Shown here piece by piece: positions 15,356 through 21,905 of a stretch of 24,266 bases of DNA (positions within the stretch are counted from its first letter, which is position 1; every line of letters starts with the position of its first letter). Location: positions 1 to 24,266 of the IMG/VR virus record IMGVR_UViG_3300047392_000086; one strand, 5' to 3'. This stretch comes from a virus. Below the pieces are notes generated by a model. The model searched no databases, was not told the DNA's origin, and saw nothing but the letters and a program-made list of their open reading frames with translations. Both the position numbers and the translations under genes were made by a program.

Positions 15356-15541
15356 TTAGTGTAGTTCATTTGAAGGGTGAACTGAAATCCCTTGTGCCAT
15401 CTCTTCCAAGTACATCATAGCTGATAACAGTATGGTGTATACCTCTTCAAGATCAATGTCACCTGTTACTTTAACCTTGAAGTGTTCTCCTTCAATGTCA
15501 AAGATAATCTGCTTGTTAGTGTGTTTCACGCCAGTTTGCAC
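15356..15541 (-). CDS. 61-aa protein of unknown function, starts inside the polymerase gene
   Basis: The frame opens VQTGVKHTNKQIIFDIEGEH and continues with FKVKVTGDIDLEEVYTILLS and AMMYLEEMAQG. I chose GTG at 15541, with GGGGAG 10 bases upstream; TTG at 15544 (spacing 7) or GTG at 15529 are alternatives, all inside the last 30 bases of the polymerase gene. A beta hairpin followed by an amphipathic helix is likely. Function unknown. Confidence 0.65.
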   Translation of the reverse strand: MQTGVKHTNKQIIFDIEGEHFKVKVTGDIDLEEVYTILLSAMMYLEEMAQGISVHPSNELH

Positions 15542-17231
15542 CAATTTTATACTCCCCGTCAAGTGGACAACGAAGCTTATAGTATTCACCAGCTTCAACG
15601 ATACTTCTCTTAGCAGCCTCACCTACTATTGTAGCATATTCCTTAGGAACTTCAAGCTGAAATTCATCGTGAACATTGGCTACCAGCTTCACAGGCCACT
15701 TATTTGCCTTAGTCTTATCATAAAATAATACTAAAGCTTTCTTCATCACTATCGCCCCAGCCCCTTGAAGGAGCGAATTGAGGGCAGCATGTTCTGACCT
15801 GACCCATATCTTACGACCATCAAGCCCCGGTACAAAGCCCTTACCCGCATATCTACTAACCGTACTTCTAAGACGCTGTAGGGCAGGTGTGTTCGCAAGG
15901 AAGGAATCAATAAGCTTCTGTCCCGCCTTAGCATTACCACCGACAATGGAACCAATCTTAGCTGGCCCTGCACCGTATAGGAATGCGTAAATAAAGGTCT
16001 TTGCTTGATCCCTTGTTTGAAGACCCGCAGCTTTCTGATTCTGCGTATGTACATCAGTGCCGTCCTTGGATGAACCTTCTGTGACTGTTTTAACATAGTT
16101 CTCATCTTTCATGTAATGTGCAAGCATACGCAGCTCAAGGCCACTAGCGTCACAACCAACCAATACATTGTTGCTTTCCACAGTCCAACATTCTCTACAT
16201 TCTTTTCCATAGATACTACCTGAATTAGGAATCTGTGCCATGTTAGGACTACTGTGTGTCATCCTACCAGTTACAGCTCCGTTCGTGATCACCTTACCGT
16301 GAACTCTACCGTCCTTACCTACAGCCTCTAACCAGCTTTCAATCTGAGCTACACGTTTCTGTAGCATCAGGTATTCAGCAATAATTTGACCCTCTGGGAA
16401 CTTAATATCCTTTAAAGTGTCCTCATCCACTATAGGTTGTCCCGTTGGGGTCAACTTAGTTGGCTTCCATCCAAGCTCCATTAGCTTCTGTCCAATCTGT
16501 TGTCTACTTCCGGGATTGAAAGTATCAACGCAGTCTTTGATAGGCTTTCCACTGGTTTTGTGGAATCTTGGAGTGACCACCGGAGGCCATCTCTGTTGCA
16601 TCGACTCATATATTCCTGCCATCTTTCCTTTGATGTCAGCAAGTAAGCAGGTTGCGAAGGGTAGGTCAAGTTTGAAGCCATTACGTTCCTGTTCTGAAAT
16701 AATTGCAGCTACCTTGTGTTCCAAAGTAAGGCTTTCTTCTGAAAAGTCCTTCTTAGTGAATTCATTAGTAAGATGCTTGTAAAGATCACAAGTGACCTCA
16801 ACGTCCCTAATGCAATAATGCTCCAAAAGAGCCATGTGAGGAACGTTAAAGCACTCACCTTTGTACTCCTCTCGTCTTTGCATTAACCATGTCCATACTC
16901 CTGCGTAGTCAATCTTATTCTTCCCTAATCTCGTCCCCCAAGCGTCTAAGCTGTGCCCGTTCTCTATTGAGGGATCTAGTAGACGACTTGCTATAAGCGT
17001 ATCGTAGATCTGGCTCAAGCGAATCTTCGTATTCCAGATACGATTCAGGATCGGTGCATCGAACCCGATTAGATTGTGACCGCAGATCAAGGTGACGTCC
17101 TTTAGATACTGCTTTAATGGTTCGGCTGCTTTCCATACCTTAACTTCTCCAGTATCAATATCCTTAGTGACTACCATCCAGATCGTGTTGTGATCTAATG
17201 TTGTCTCTATGTCTAGAACAATACGCTTCAT
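15516..17231 (-). CDS. DNA polymerase, family A, T7-like, with 3'-5' exonuclease domain
   Basis: A 571-residue protein. The exonuclease domain has DIET (D7, E9), GHNLIGFDAPIL (D58) and HYCIRDVEVT (D143). The polymerase domain has motif A DASGLELRML (D361, E366, R368), motif B RDQAKTFIYAFLYG (R407, K411, Y415) and motif C NVHDEFQLEV (H521, D522, E523), ending in GANWRETH. Y415 matches T7 Tyr526. The segment between thumb and palm that in T7 holds the roughly 76-residue thioredoxin-binding loop is reduced here to about 25 residues (WPPVVTPRFHKTSGKPIKD). Host thioredoxin is therefore unlikely to be the processivity factor. ATG at 17231; the ribosome binding site is weak. Confidence 0.95.
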   Translation of the reverse strand: MKRIVLDIETTLDHNTIWMVVTKDIDTGEVKVWKAAEPLKQYLKDVTLICGHNLIGFDAPILNRIWNTKIRLSQIYDTLIASRLLDPSIENGHSLDAWGTRLGKNKIDYAGVWTWLMQRREEYKGECFNVPHMALLEHYCIRDVEVTCDLYKHLTNEFTKKDFSEESLTLEHKVAAIISEQERNGFKLDLPFATCLLADIKGKMAGIYESMQQRWPPVVTPRFHKTSGKPIKDCVDTFNPGSRQQIGQKLMELGWKPTKLTPTGQPIVDEDTLKDIKFPEGQIIAEYLMLQKRVAQIESWLEAVGKDGRVHGKVITNGAVTGRMTHSSPNMAQIPNSGSIYGKECRECWTVESNNVLVGCDASGLELRMLAHYMKDENYVKTVTEGSSKDGTDVHTQNQKAAGLQTRDQAKTFIYAFLYGAGPAKIGSIVGGNAKAGQKLIDSFLANTPALQRLRSTVSRYAGKGFVPGLDGRKIWVRSEHAALNSLLQGAGAIVMKKALVLFYDKTKANKWPVKLVANVHDEFQLEVPKEYATIVGEAAKRSIVEAGEYYKLRCPLDGEYKIGANWRETH

Positions 17232-17346
17232 ATTCAGCTTTCAAGTCTTCGTAGTGATGGATAAGTAATTGATATTTGTCTTGCAACTCATAGTACTTAC
17301 TTTCCAAGTCAAGCATTCTACCAGCTATTTTGTCTAAGTCAATCAT
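17164..17346 (-). CDS. 60-aa coiled-coil protein overlapping the polymerase start
   Basis: ATG at 17346 has GAGG about 9 bases upstream. The sequence IDLDKIAGRMLDLESKYYEL, then QDKYQLLIHHYEDLKAEYEA has a clear heptad pattern over most of its length. The last 68 bases overlap the first codons of the polymerase gene in a different frame. Such an overlap is large but similar to that at 14027-14096. Translation through it may feed ribosomes to the polymerase start, which has a poor ribosome binding site (inference). Family not recognised. Confidence 0.6.
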   Translation of the reverse strand: MIDLDKIAGRMLDLESKYYELQDKYQLLIHHYEDLKAEYEAYCSRHRDNIRSQHDLDGSH

Positions 17347-17635
17347 GTTGTCTGCCTCTATAGGTCAGTTCAGGGCAGTAGTACACAGGAGCTTCTTTCC
17401 AGTTAGCTCTGTATGTACACTTGATAACACTGTCATTAGAGACTAACTTAAAAGGATTAGCTGTGTTCATCTTCAGCTTCTTACGAGCTGCATAGGCTCT
17501 CTTGTGTGCAGCTTTCTTTTCCTTGTTAAGCTCAGCCCACTCACGATCCTTAATCTTTCTTCTCTCAATCCTCTCTTCAATGACCTCAGGTGATACACCT
17601 CTATCAATCATCTTTTGAATCCACTTGGGTGTCAT
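17339..17635 (-). CDS. 98-aa basic protein of unknown function
   Basis: ATG at 17635 overlaps the preceding stop (ATGA), with AAGGG 12 bases upstream. The first half is a very charged helix (MTPKWIQKMIDRGVSPEVIE, then ERRKIKDREWAELNKEKKAA and HKRAYAARKKLK). The second half is less charged and has two Cys (KCTYRAN, YYCPEL). It is strongly basic, so nucleic-acid binding is plausible. The length and basic helix recall small homing-type or HNH-adjacent proteins, but no nuclease motif is present. Confidence 0.7.
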   Translation of the reverse strand: MTPKWIQKMIDRGVSPEVIEERIERRKIKDREWAELNKEKKAAHKRAYAARKKLKMNTANPFKLVSNDSVIKCTYRANWKEAPVYYCPELTYRGRQHD

Positions 17636-17844
17636 TTCTTCATATCCCTTACAAATGTTGCGAATGATTCAGCTGTAGTGCCAAAGGCAATTCGTAGATT
17701 GTCGAACTCCTTAGCTACCTCTTCAAGTACAAAGTTACGCTGTGATGGTGAGACATAAGTATCAAAATAGTAGGGCTGTCCTGACTTCATTTTGTTCTCA
17801 TGTTCAATCCTTGCAAACTCATCGTCTTCATCTGTATGTATCAT
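17632..17844 (-). CDS. 70-aa acidic protein of unknown function
   Basis: ATG at 17844 overlaps the stop of the two-TM peptide gene (ATGA), with GGAGG 10 bases upstream. The sequence is MIHTDEDDEFARIEHENKMK, then a central YYFDTYVSPSQRNFVLEEVA and a helical end (FATFVRDMKK). Acidic and soluble, with no recognised domain. Confidence 0.7.
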   Translation of the reverse strand: MIHTDEDDEFARIEHENKMKSGQPYYFDTYVSPSQRNFVLEEVAKEFDNLRIAFGTTAESFATFVRDMKK

Positions 17845-17990
17845 GGTTTTGCAGCCTCCAAGTAAAGTCCAACATTCCCCAGTGCATAACCTACAAAGGC
17901 TATACCCAGACCTGTATTCCCTTTGAAGAGTAGGTCAGCAGCCACTACAGCATAGACAACTCCAACGATAGCGATTAACCATGCACTCAT
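17841..17990 (-). CDS. 49-aa two-TM small membrane protein
   Basis: Reading minus from ATG at 17990: MSAWLIAIVGVVYAVVAADL, then LFKGNTGLGIAFVGYALGNV and GLYLEAAKP. Two TM helices (about 3-21 and 27-45) are joined by a FKGNTG turn. AGGAGCAGGA lies just upstream, and both ends overlap neighbours by ATGA, a strong sign of a real gene. I recall similar MSAWLIA...KGNxGxA-AY--YALANVGLY peptides next to primase-helicase genes in several podoviruses; the function is unknown. Confidence 0.82.
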   Translation of the reverse strand: MSAWLIAIVGVVYAVVAADLLFKGNTGLGIAFVGYALGNVGLYLEAAKP

Positions 17991-18175
17991 TTGTCCTGCT
18001 CCTCTTCAATGTTATCCATCTGTTTGTCAAAGGCTACATCACGTTCTTTATCACCCTTGTCCCGTCCAACGTCGTTATCACGACTGAAGATTAAGTCCCA
18101 CCTAGCATCGTACTCCTGCTGAGTCACACTGTAAGGCCGTGGTGAGCTGCCTTTGCCTCCATCTGATTTACTCAT
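17987..18175 (-). CDS. 62-aa protein with KGSSPRPYSV motif
   Basis: ATG at 18175 has AGGAGG 7-8 bases upstream and overlaps the helicase stop by 4 bases, so I reject the longer reading that runs into the helicase gene. The sequence MSKSDGGKGSSPRPYSVTQQ followed by EYDARWDLIFSRDN is a recognisable family of short phage proteins (GKG-xxRP...W-IF). The rest is highly charged and likely disordered (EEEQDK end). The function is unknown. Confidence 0.8.
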   Translation of the reverse strand: MSKSDGGKGSSPRPYSVTQQEYDARWDLIFSRDNDVGRDKGDKERDVAFDKQMDNIEEEQDK

Positions 18176-19800
18176 AATGTTTCCTCCTGCATCTCCATCA
18201 TACGTCCAGTATCCATGTCGTACTTCAAAGTACATGCTGGCCCTGTATAACCATTGTAACGATTCTTAGCGACAGATACCTTAGTTTGGTGTCTCTCATT
18301 GTCATCCTGAGCCATACTGTTACGCTCCAAGGTAATCACAGCATCACTCAGCTGAGCAATAGCGCCTGATCCTCTGAGCTGCGACAAAGATACAGCCTGT
18401 CCATCCTCATGACCTGCATTGCCTGAAGGCCTACGAAGGTGGCTGACACAGATCAGAGTGATCTCCAACTCTTGAACCAGTGTCCTGAGCTTCGTCATCA
18501 TGTTATCAATGGCTTTACGCTCGTCACCAAGATCCTGCCCACTAACCACGATAGAGATATGGTCGAGAAAAACCACACGACAGTCACACGCTTTTGCCAT
18601 GTATCGAATTCGGTTAGTAATGTTATCCACATCAGAACTACCGAAATGATCGAAAAGATAAATGCGATTAGATCCAAGAGTGTTATCAAAGGCATCTTTA
18701 AGTTCCTGTTCATTAGTTGGTGTATCGGGCAAATGTAGAAGCTTGTTCGCATGTAGCGACATAATGCTTCTAGCTGTCTTTCGAGTGGATTCTTCGAGGA
18801 ATAACCCTCCAATGTTCCACTTCGTAGTGTTCAGAATGTTGAACAATATCTCACGTAAGAATTGACTCTTACCTAGACCGCTTCCGGCAGTAACCGTGAT
18901 TAGCTCCGAAGGCCGGATACCGTAGAGAAGCTTATTCAAGCCCTTCCAAGGATACATAGCCTCAGCCTTAGCCTCAGGTTTAATCACTTCCTCCCACAGA
19001 GAGGCCGCATTGATAATCCCATCTGGAATGTAAACCTCAGCTCTCCACCACTCATTGACGAACTCTTTAGTAGCCCCTGCAATAAGGTAGTCACAAGCAT
19101 CTTTAAAGCCACTCAGGTGCTTAACGATCTTAGCCTTCTGTCCGAACAGTTCAGCTACCTCTTTAGAAGCCTTCTTACCCGGCTCATCACCGTCAAAGCA
19201 GATCACAATGCTATCGAAGCTATTAAGCCACTCATACTGAGCCTTGCAGTCCTTTAAAGCGGCCTGAGCACCGTTCCTGACTGATACTACAGGGTAGAGA
19301 CTGCCATTCATCTGAAAAGCTGCTAGTGCGTCAAGTTCTCCCTCAGTAATGGTGACTGCTTTGCCGCCTGAGTGAAACAACTGCTGACCGAACAACCTAG
19401 CATCTTTGAATGTGCCAAGTATTGAGAAGTTCTTATCTGCCACTCTTCTAACTTTTGCTGCGACAACCCCTCCGGCATCGTCAGTGTAAGGATAATAGTG
19501 TTGTCCATTGTCTTGAGTTACTCCGTATTTCTCACATGTTTGTAATGTAATACCCCTATCAGGTATCGCTTTAACAGTTCCTTTGATGTCTAGCATCTGT
19601 GTCTTCCTAGGCGCTACAGCCTGTTGCATGACCGATAAATTACAAGCATCTGTCTCATGCTCAGTGTGATGACAATTAAAACAGTAGAAGTGTCCATCGT
19701 CATATTCAGCACCTGCATCTGAACTCCCGCAGTGCTCACATGGAACATGTCGGAGGAACTTAGATTCAGGCTTAGGTTTACGTACGAGGTTAAGTTTCAT
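18172..19800 (-). CDS. primase-helicase (T7 gp4 type)
   Basis: A 542-residue protein, close to T7 gp4 (566). The N-terminal zinc finger is CEHC...CFNC (C21, C24, C40, C43). The TOPRIM primase core follows, with VTITEGELDAL (E154) and IVICFDGDEPGKKAS (D203, D205). The RecA-like helicase has Walker A TAGSGLGKS (about 304-312), FLEES (E336/E337, the catalytic Glu region), Walker B VVFLDHISI (D413), CVSHLRRPSG (H454 region) and the LRGSGAIAQLSD sensor (R476 region). It unwinds DNA and makes primers. GGGAGG is about 9 bases before ATG, and the gene is flanked by small ATGA-coupled genes. Confidence 0.95.
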   Translation of the reverse strand: MKLNLVRKPKPESKFLRHVPCEHCGSSDAGAEYDDGHFYCFNCHHTEHETDACNLSVMQQAVAPRKTQMLDIKGTVKAIPDRGITLQTCEKYGVTQDNGQHYYPYTDDAGGVVAAKVRRVADKNFSILGTFKDARLFGQQLFHSGGKAVTITEGELDALAAFQMNGSLYPVVSVRNGAQAALKDCKAQYEWLNSFDSIVICFDGDEPGKKASKEVAELFGQKAKIVKHLSGFKDACDYLIAGATKEFVNEWWRAEVYIPDGIINAASLWEEVIKPEAKAEAMYPWKGLNKLLYGIRPSELITVTAGSGLGKSQFLREILFNILNTTKWNIGGLFLEESTRKTARSIMSLHANKLLHLPDTPTNEQELKDAFDNTLGSNRIYLFDHFGSSDVDNITNRIRYMAKACDCRVVFLDHISIVVSGQDLGDERKAIDNMMTKLRTLVQELEITLICVSHLRRPSGNAGHEDGQAVSLSQLRGSGAIAQLSDAVITLERNSMAQDDNERHQTKVSVAKNRYNGYTGPACTLKYDMDTGRMMEMQEETL

Positions 19801-19996
19801 CCTTTAATGCCTCCCTTAGGCCTTCAATGGTCTTCAGAGCTGTTTTATCTTGGTATCCATAGTAGATGTCGCCCCTGAGCTGAAAAGCTGTGAAATCCTC
19901 TAGCATTGATAAAGTCTCAGCTAAAGCTTTCAAGGTGCTATCACCTCCCAAGGGTACAGACGGAAAAGGCCAAGGCTTATCTGGATCAATGGTCAT
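19790..19996 (-). CDS. 68-aa protein of unknown function, upstream of helicase
   Basis: ATG at 19996 follows directly on the stop of the 19-residue peptide; the only upstream signal is GTGAG at about 9 bases. The sequence MTIDPDKPWPFPSVPLGGDS, then STLKALAETLSMLEDFTAFQ and YYGYQDKTALKTIEGLREAL shows a Pro-rich N-terminus and helical remainder. It overlaps the helicase start by 11 bases. Family not recognised. Confidence 0.65.
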   Translation of the reverse strand: MTIDPDKPWPFPSVPLGGDSTLKALAETLSMLEDFTAFQLRGDIYYGYQDKTALKTIEGLREALKDET

Positions 19997-20056
19997 TTAT
20001 TTACTCACAATCAGTTTAATTAAAGTTACGACAGCTACAAACATAGCCATCATCAT
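19997..20056 (-). CDS. 19-aa single-TM micropeptide candidate
   Basis: Reading minus from ATG at 20056 gives MMMAMFVAVVTLIKLIVSK and a stop. The start overlaps the previous stop as ATGA, and the stop TAA is followed at once by the next gene's ATG, so the peptide exactly fills the 56-base gap. GGAAG is 10 bases upstream. It is hydrophobic throughout with a lysine at position 14 and at the end, which suggests a tiny membrane peptide. The reading frame is short enough to occur by chance; the exact fit at both ends is the support. Confidence 0.45.
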   Translation of the reverse strand: MMMAMFVAVVTLIKLIVSK

Positions 20057-20268
20057 AACAGTGGATCTTCCAGTGGAACATCAACGGGTGAGACATAACT
20101 TTCACCTAAGCGTTTAAGTACAGTTTCAGCTACATCAGCCATCACTCTATCACGACCATTGTTCATTATCAGATCAGCCATACTGTCAATGACAGACCAA
20201 TACCAACACTCATACTGTACGACATCCATATCGACATCATCATTATCAATCATCAGTTCAATAGACAT
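20053..20268 (-). CDS. 71-aa acidic protein, first gene of the replication transcript
   Basis: ATG at 20268 has AAAGGA 8 bases upstream. The sequence MSIELMIDNDDVDMDVVQYE, then CWYWSVIDSMADLIMNNGRD and a helical end (AETVLKRLGESYVSPVDVP) is acidic. No motif is recognised. As the first gene behind the promoter region at 20269-20434, it is transcribed first in this block. Confidence 0.75.
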   Translation of the reverse strand: MSIELMIDNDDVDMDVVQYECWYWSVIDSMADLIMNNGRDRVMADVAETVLKRLGESYVSPVDVPLEDPLL

Positions 20269-20339
20269 AAAATTATCCTTTCAATGGGTTTATTGCCTAC
20301 TTTAAAGTTACTTTATAAGTAATATACTTAAATAATACT

Positions 20340-20364
20340 TTAATAGTGTATTTAACTTCTATGT
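20340..20364 (-). repeat. 25-bp leader element, copy 1
   Basis: Reading minus, this segment (CATAGAAGTTAAATACAC as core) is identical over at least 25 bases to 24242-24266 on the plus strand. It lies about 40-60 bases after the predicted transcription start of the replication block. The second copy ends at the window edge, so the true repeat may be longer. Confidence 0.85.
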
Positions 20365-20374
20365 AACTTCTATG
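20353..20374. repeat. 11-bp perfect tandem repeat
   Basis: TAACTTCTATG occurs twice head-to-tail (20353-20363 and 20364-20374). One unit forms the end of the 25-bp shared leader element; the second exists only at this locus. A duplicated protein-binding or RNA element is possible. Confidence 0.8.
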
Positions 20375-20409
20375 GAACGTCTTAGTTCCTTTGTAGTTAC
20401 TTTAAAGTG

Positions 20410-20438
20410 AGGGTAGCATACTTTGTACAGATTGTCAA
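20410..20438 (-). promoter_or_regulatory. putative sigma70 promoter for replication block
   Basis: Reading minus, TTGACA (20438-20433) is followed by a 17-base spacer and TACCCT (20415-20410), preceded by TG at the extended -10 position (TGCTACCCT). The -35 is perfect; the -10 is weak but has the extended element. A 10-bp palindrome, ACTTTAAAGT, lies at 20399-20408, at the expected transcription start. Strength is uncertain. Confidence 0.5.
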
Positions 20439-20674
20439 TAGCCCTCCCTGTCAATGTTGTCACCAATGTGACTGTTATCATCATCTTCATCCTCTACACT
20501 ATCGTCAATGTCATCCTCTGAGATTAGGTCTCTACGATCCTTCGTAGGTAGGTTAGCATCCATTTGTACAGTCTTAAAGCACTGCCGACATAGGTCTATA
20601 AACACCCCTGTAACTGCATGTTTACGGGTAGCTTCAAAGTCTGTCAGTAGCTTGTCACAACATAAGCACTTCAT
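20435..20674 (-). CDS. 79-aa zinc-ribbon protein with acidic tail
   Basis: ATG at 20674 has GGAGG 5 bases upstream and overlaps the preceding stop (ATGA). Two CxxC pairs are visible: C3-x2-C6 (KCLCCDK) and C29-x2-C32 (LCRQC). Between them lies DFEATRKHAVTGVFID. The C-terminus is very acidic (EDDIDDSVEDEDDD). I recognise the MKCLCC-K-L-DFEATRK opening from small phage zinc-finger proteins, of unknown role. The acidic tail might mimic nucleic acid or bind basic proteins (inference). The stop lies within the -35 box of the next promoter. Confidence 0.82.
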   Translation of the reverse strand: MKCLCCDKLLTDFEATRKHAVTGVFIDLCRQCFKTVQMDANLPTKDRRDLISEDDIDDSVEDEDDDNSHIGDNIDREGY

Positions 20675-20823
20675 ACATCCTCCAGTACTTCAACCAATTC
20701 CATGTCATCAGGGTCATAACCTAGCTCTTCGTAGACCTTATCCTGAGCAGCTTCCTCACTTGAGGCATACACCCAAATTGTCCTAGTTGGGCTTACCTGA
20801 TAACAGTATTCATTCATAATCAT
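20671..20823 (-). CDS. 50-aa acidic protein of unknown function
   Basis: Reading minus from ATG at 20823 (GGAG 8 bases upstream; ATG 20817 is the alternative): MIMNEYCYQVSPTRTIWVYA, then SSEEAAQDKVYEELGYDPDD and an acidic end. An N-terminal strand pair plus an EEAxxxV-EEL helix resembles small phage proteins with a beta-beta-alpha layout. ATGA overlap with the zinc-ribbon gene supports it. Confidence 0.75.
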   Translation of the reverse strand: MIMNEYCYQVSPTRTIWVYASSEEAAQDKVYEELGYDPDDMELVEVLEDV

Positions 20824-20824
20824 G

Positions 20825-21034
20825 TCATTTTCTCCGTTTGTAAGGGTTAACAGTTGACCATGCCGCTAAGTGTACGGCCTTGCCTGAGTCATCGTAGCAG
20901 AGACTGTACATCCCGTCAATGTGCTTGAACCATAACATCCCTGCATGTGTCTTGACTGGTGTCTCTTTGGGTACGTCATACAATGGAATTGAAGATTGTT
21001 CAATCCAGTCTTTTAAGTCAATTTCTGATAACAT
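20825..21034 (-). CDS. 69-aa protein of unknown function
   Basis: ATG at 21034 has AGGG upstream. The sequence MLSEIDLKDWIEQSSIPLYD is followed by a beta-rich part (AGMLWFKHIDGMYSLCYDDS, then GKAVHLAAWSTVNPYK). It is a small soluble protein in the early block, with aromatic-rich strands. No motif or family is recognised. Confidence 0.75.
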   Translation of the reverse strand: MLSEIDLKDWIEQSSIPLYDVPKETPVKTHAGMLWFKHIDGMYSLCYDDSGKAVHLAAWSTVNPYKRRK

Positions 21035-21047
21035 AGCACCCTACCCC

Positions 21048-21341
21048 TTACCTAATGTTAAATGAAGGCTTAGAGAGGCCATAAACGGCTTCTAAAGTGT
21101 GTTTGTGATCGTAGTCAATGGTCTCTTGTTCAGAATACTCTAAGTCATAGGCCTTTTTAGCGTCCCATTCAAGTTCTGTCCATTGATTGTCAGACAAAAT
21201 GTCATGTACGTTAAAGCCCTCAAAAAGTACATGATTGAATTCTGCGATGTCCCCGTCTTGATCCACTTCGCAGGACACCGATACCAAAGCCCTACTATCA
21301 GCCAATAGTGTGTCAAAGTTAAAAGTTACAGTGTTGCTCAT
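21048..21341 (-). CDS. 97-aa acidic protein of unknown function
   Basis: ATG at 21341 has AGGA 7-8 bases upstream and overlaps the preceding stop (ATGA). The sequence opens with strands (MSNTVTFNFDTLLADSRALV, SVSCEVDQDGDIAEFNHVLF) and ends in a strongly acidic helix (DAKKAYDLEYSEQETIDYDH). Strong acidity in an early phage protein is compatible with DNA mimicry, but nothing specific is shown. Confidence 0.75.
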   Translation of the reverse strand: MSNTVTFNFDTLLADSRALVSVSCEVDQDGDIAEFNHVLFEGFNVHDILSDNQWTELEWDAKKAYDLEYSEQETIDYDHKHTLEAVYGLSKPSFNIR

Positions 21342-21487
21342 GCTTGTTTCCTAGTTATGACAAGTTTATAAAGGTTTGAAGGTTCCCCGTCAAGGTTGTT
21401 ATTGTCTTGCATCCACTCTTGAGCGAATTTAAGACTGTTAAATGTTGCCACTACAATGCCGGATGATATTGAGACTATTTTGTACAT
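21338..21487 (-). CDS. 49-aa protein of unknown function
   Basis: Reading minus from ATG at 21487: MYKIVSISSGIVVATFNSLK, then FAQEWMQDNNNLDGEPSNLY and KLVITRKQA. AAGG lies about 12 bases upstream. Beta-beta-alpha-beta layout; it resembles a mini version of the 50-aa protein at 20671-20823 (strands, then an A-E-W helix). ATGA overlap with the next gene; only one base separates it from the previous stop. Confidence 0.72.
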   Translation of the reverse strand: MYKIVSISSGIVVATFNSLKFAQEWMQDNNNLDGEPSNLYKLVITRKQA

Positions 21488-21488
21488 G

Positions 21489-21905
21489 TTACTGCTTAAC
21501 CTTTTTGAATGTTACAGTTTTGCCTTGTTGCTTTTGAAATAGTACTTCGAATTCTGCTTGATCCTCAGAAAATAGAGTACTTACAAGTTTACCCTTATCA
21601 TTGTAGACCTTCCACACTGGCTCACCGTCTAATCTTCCAGTATCGGGCAGATAATCTTGCTTTTCCTCGTCAAAGAATGACCATCCCTCCCAATGTCTAC
21701 GTTTATCGTCACAATCGAAGACAAGCGAATATTCACGTTTACCAATCATTAGAAAATTATGGTTACGCTCAAAACTACCGTGTCCAATGTCTCCGCTTGC
21801 ATATTGCCCATATTTAGGAAATAAAACATACCAATGATCCCTTTCTAGGTCGACAATCAGTTCTAGCTTGTGCTTGTTTACTTCAATGTTAAAGTGCTTG
21901 ATCAT
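21489..21905 (-). CDS. 138-aa protein of unknown function
   Basis: ATG at 21905 has GAGG 10 bases upstream and overlaps the previous stop (ATGA). It is the longest protein of the early block. Strand-rich, aromatic sequence (HKLELIVDLERDHWYVLFPK, HNFLMIGKREYSLVFDCDDK, RRHWEGWSFFDEEKQDYLPD), then VWKVYNDKGKLVSTLFSEDQ and a basic end. A single compact beta domain is likely. No family recognised. Confidence 0.77.
   Translation of the reverse strand: MIKHFNIEVNKHKLELIVDLERDHWYVLFPKYGQYASGDIGHGSFERNHNFLMIGKREYSLVFDCDDKRRHWEGWSFFDEEKQDYLPDTGRLDGEPVWKVYNDKGKLVSTLFSEDQAEFEVLFQKQQGKTVTFKKVKQ

Larger units (their letters stand above)
20269..20409 (-). promoter_or_regulatory. leader/operator region of the replication block
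   Basis: This gene-free AT-rich stretch of about 140 bp holds two perfect copies of the palindrome ACTTTAAAGT, at 20299-20308 and 20399-20408, exactly 100 bp apart. It also holds a GGAAC/GTTCC hairpin (20375-20390), an 11-bp perfect tandem repeat at 20353-20374 and a 25-bp segment that recurs inverted at the right end of the window. No ORF with a ribosome binding site was seen in it. A repressor or early-regulator target is inferred. Confidence 0.5.

Noticed and set aside
16417-16782. Plus-strand frame of 121 codons opposite the polymerase gene
   Set aside because: Antisense to polymerase with no ribosome binding site or protein motif; typical chance frame.
20415-20420. TATGCT as the -10 box of the minus-strand promoter
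   Set aside because: It would be only 12 bases from TTGACA; the TGC-TACCCT site at 17 bases is the better fit.
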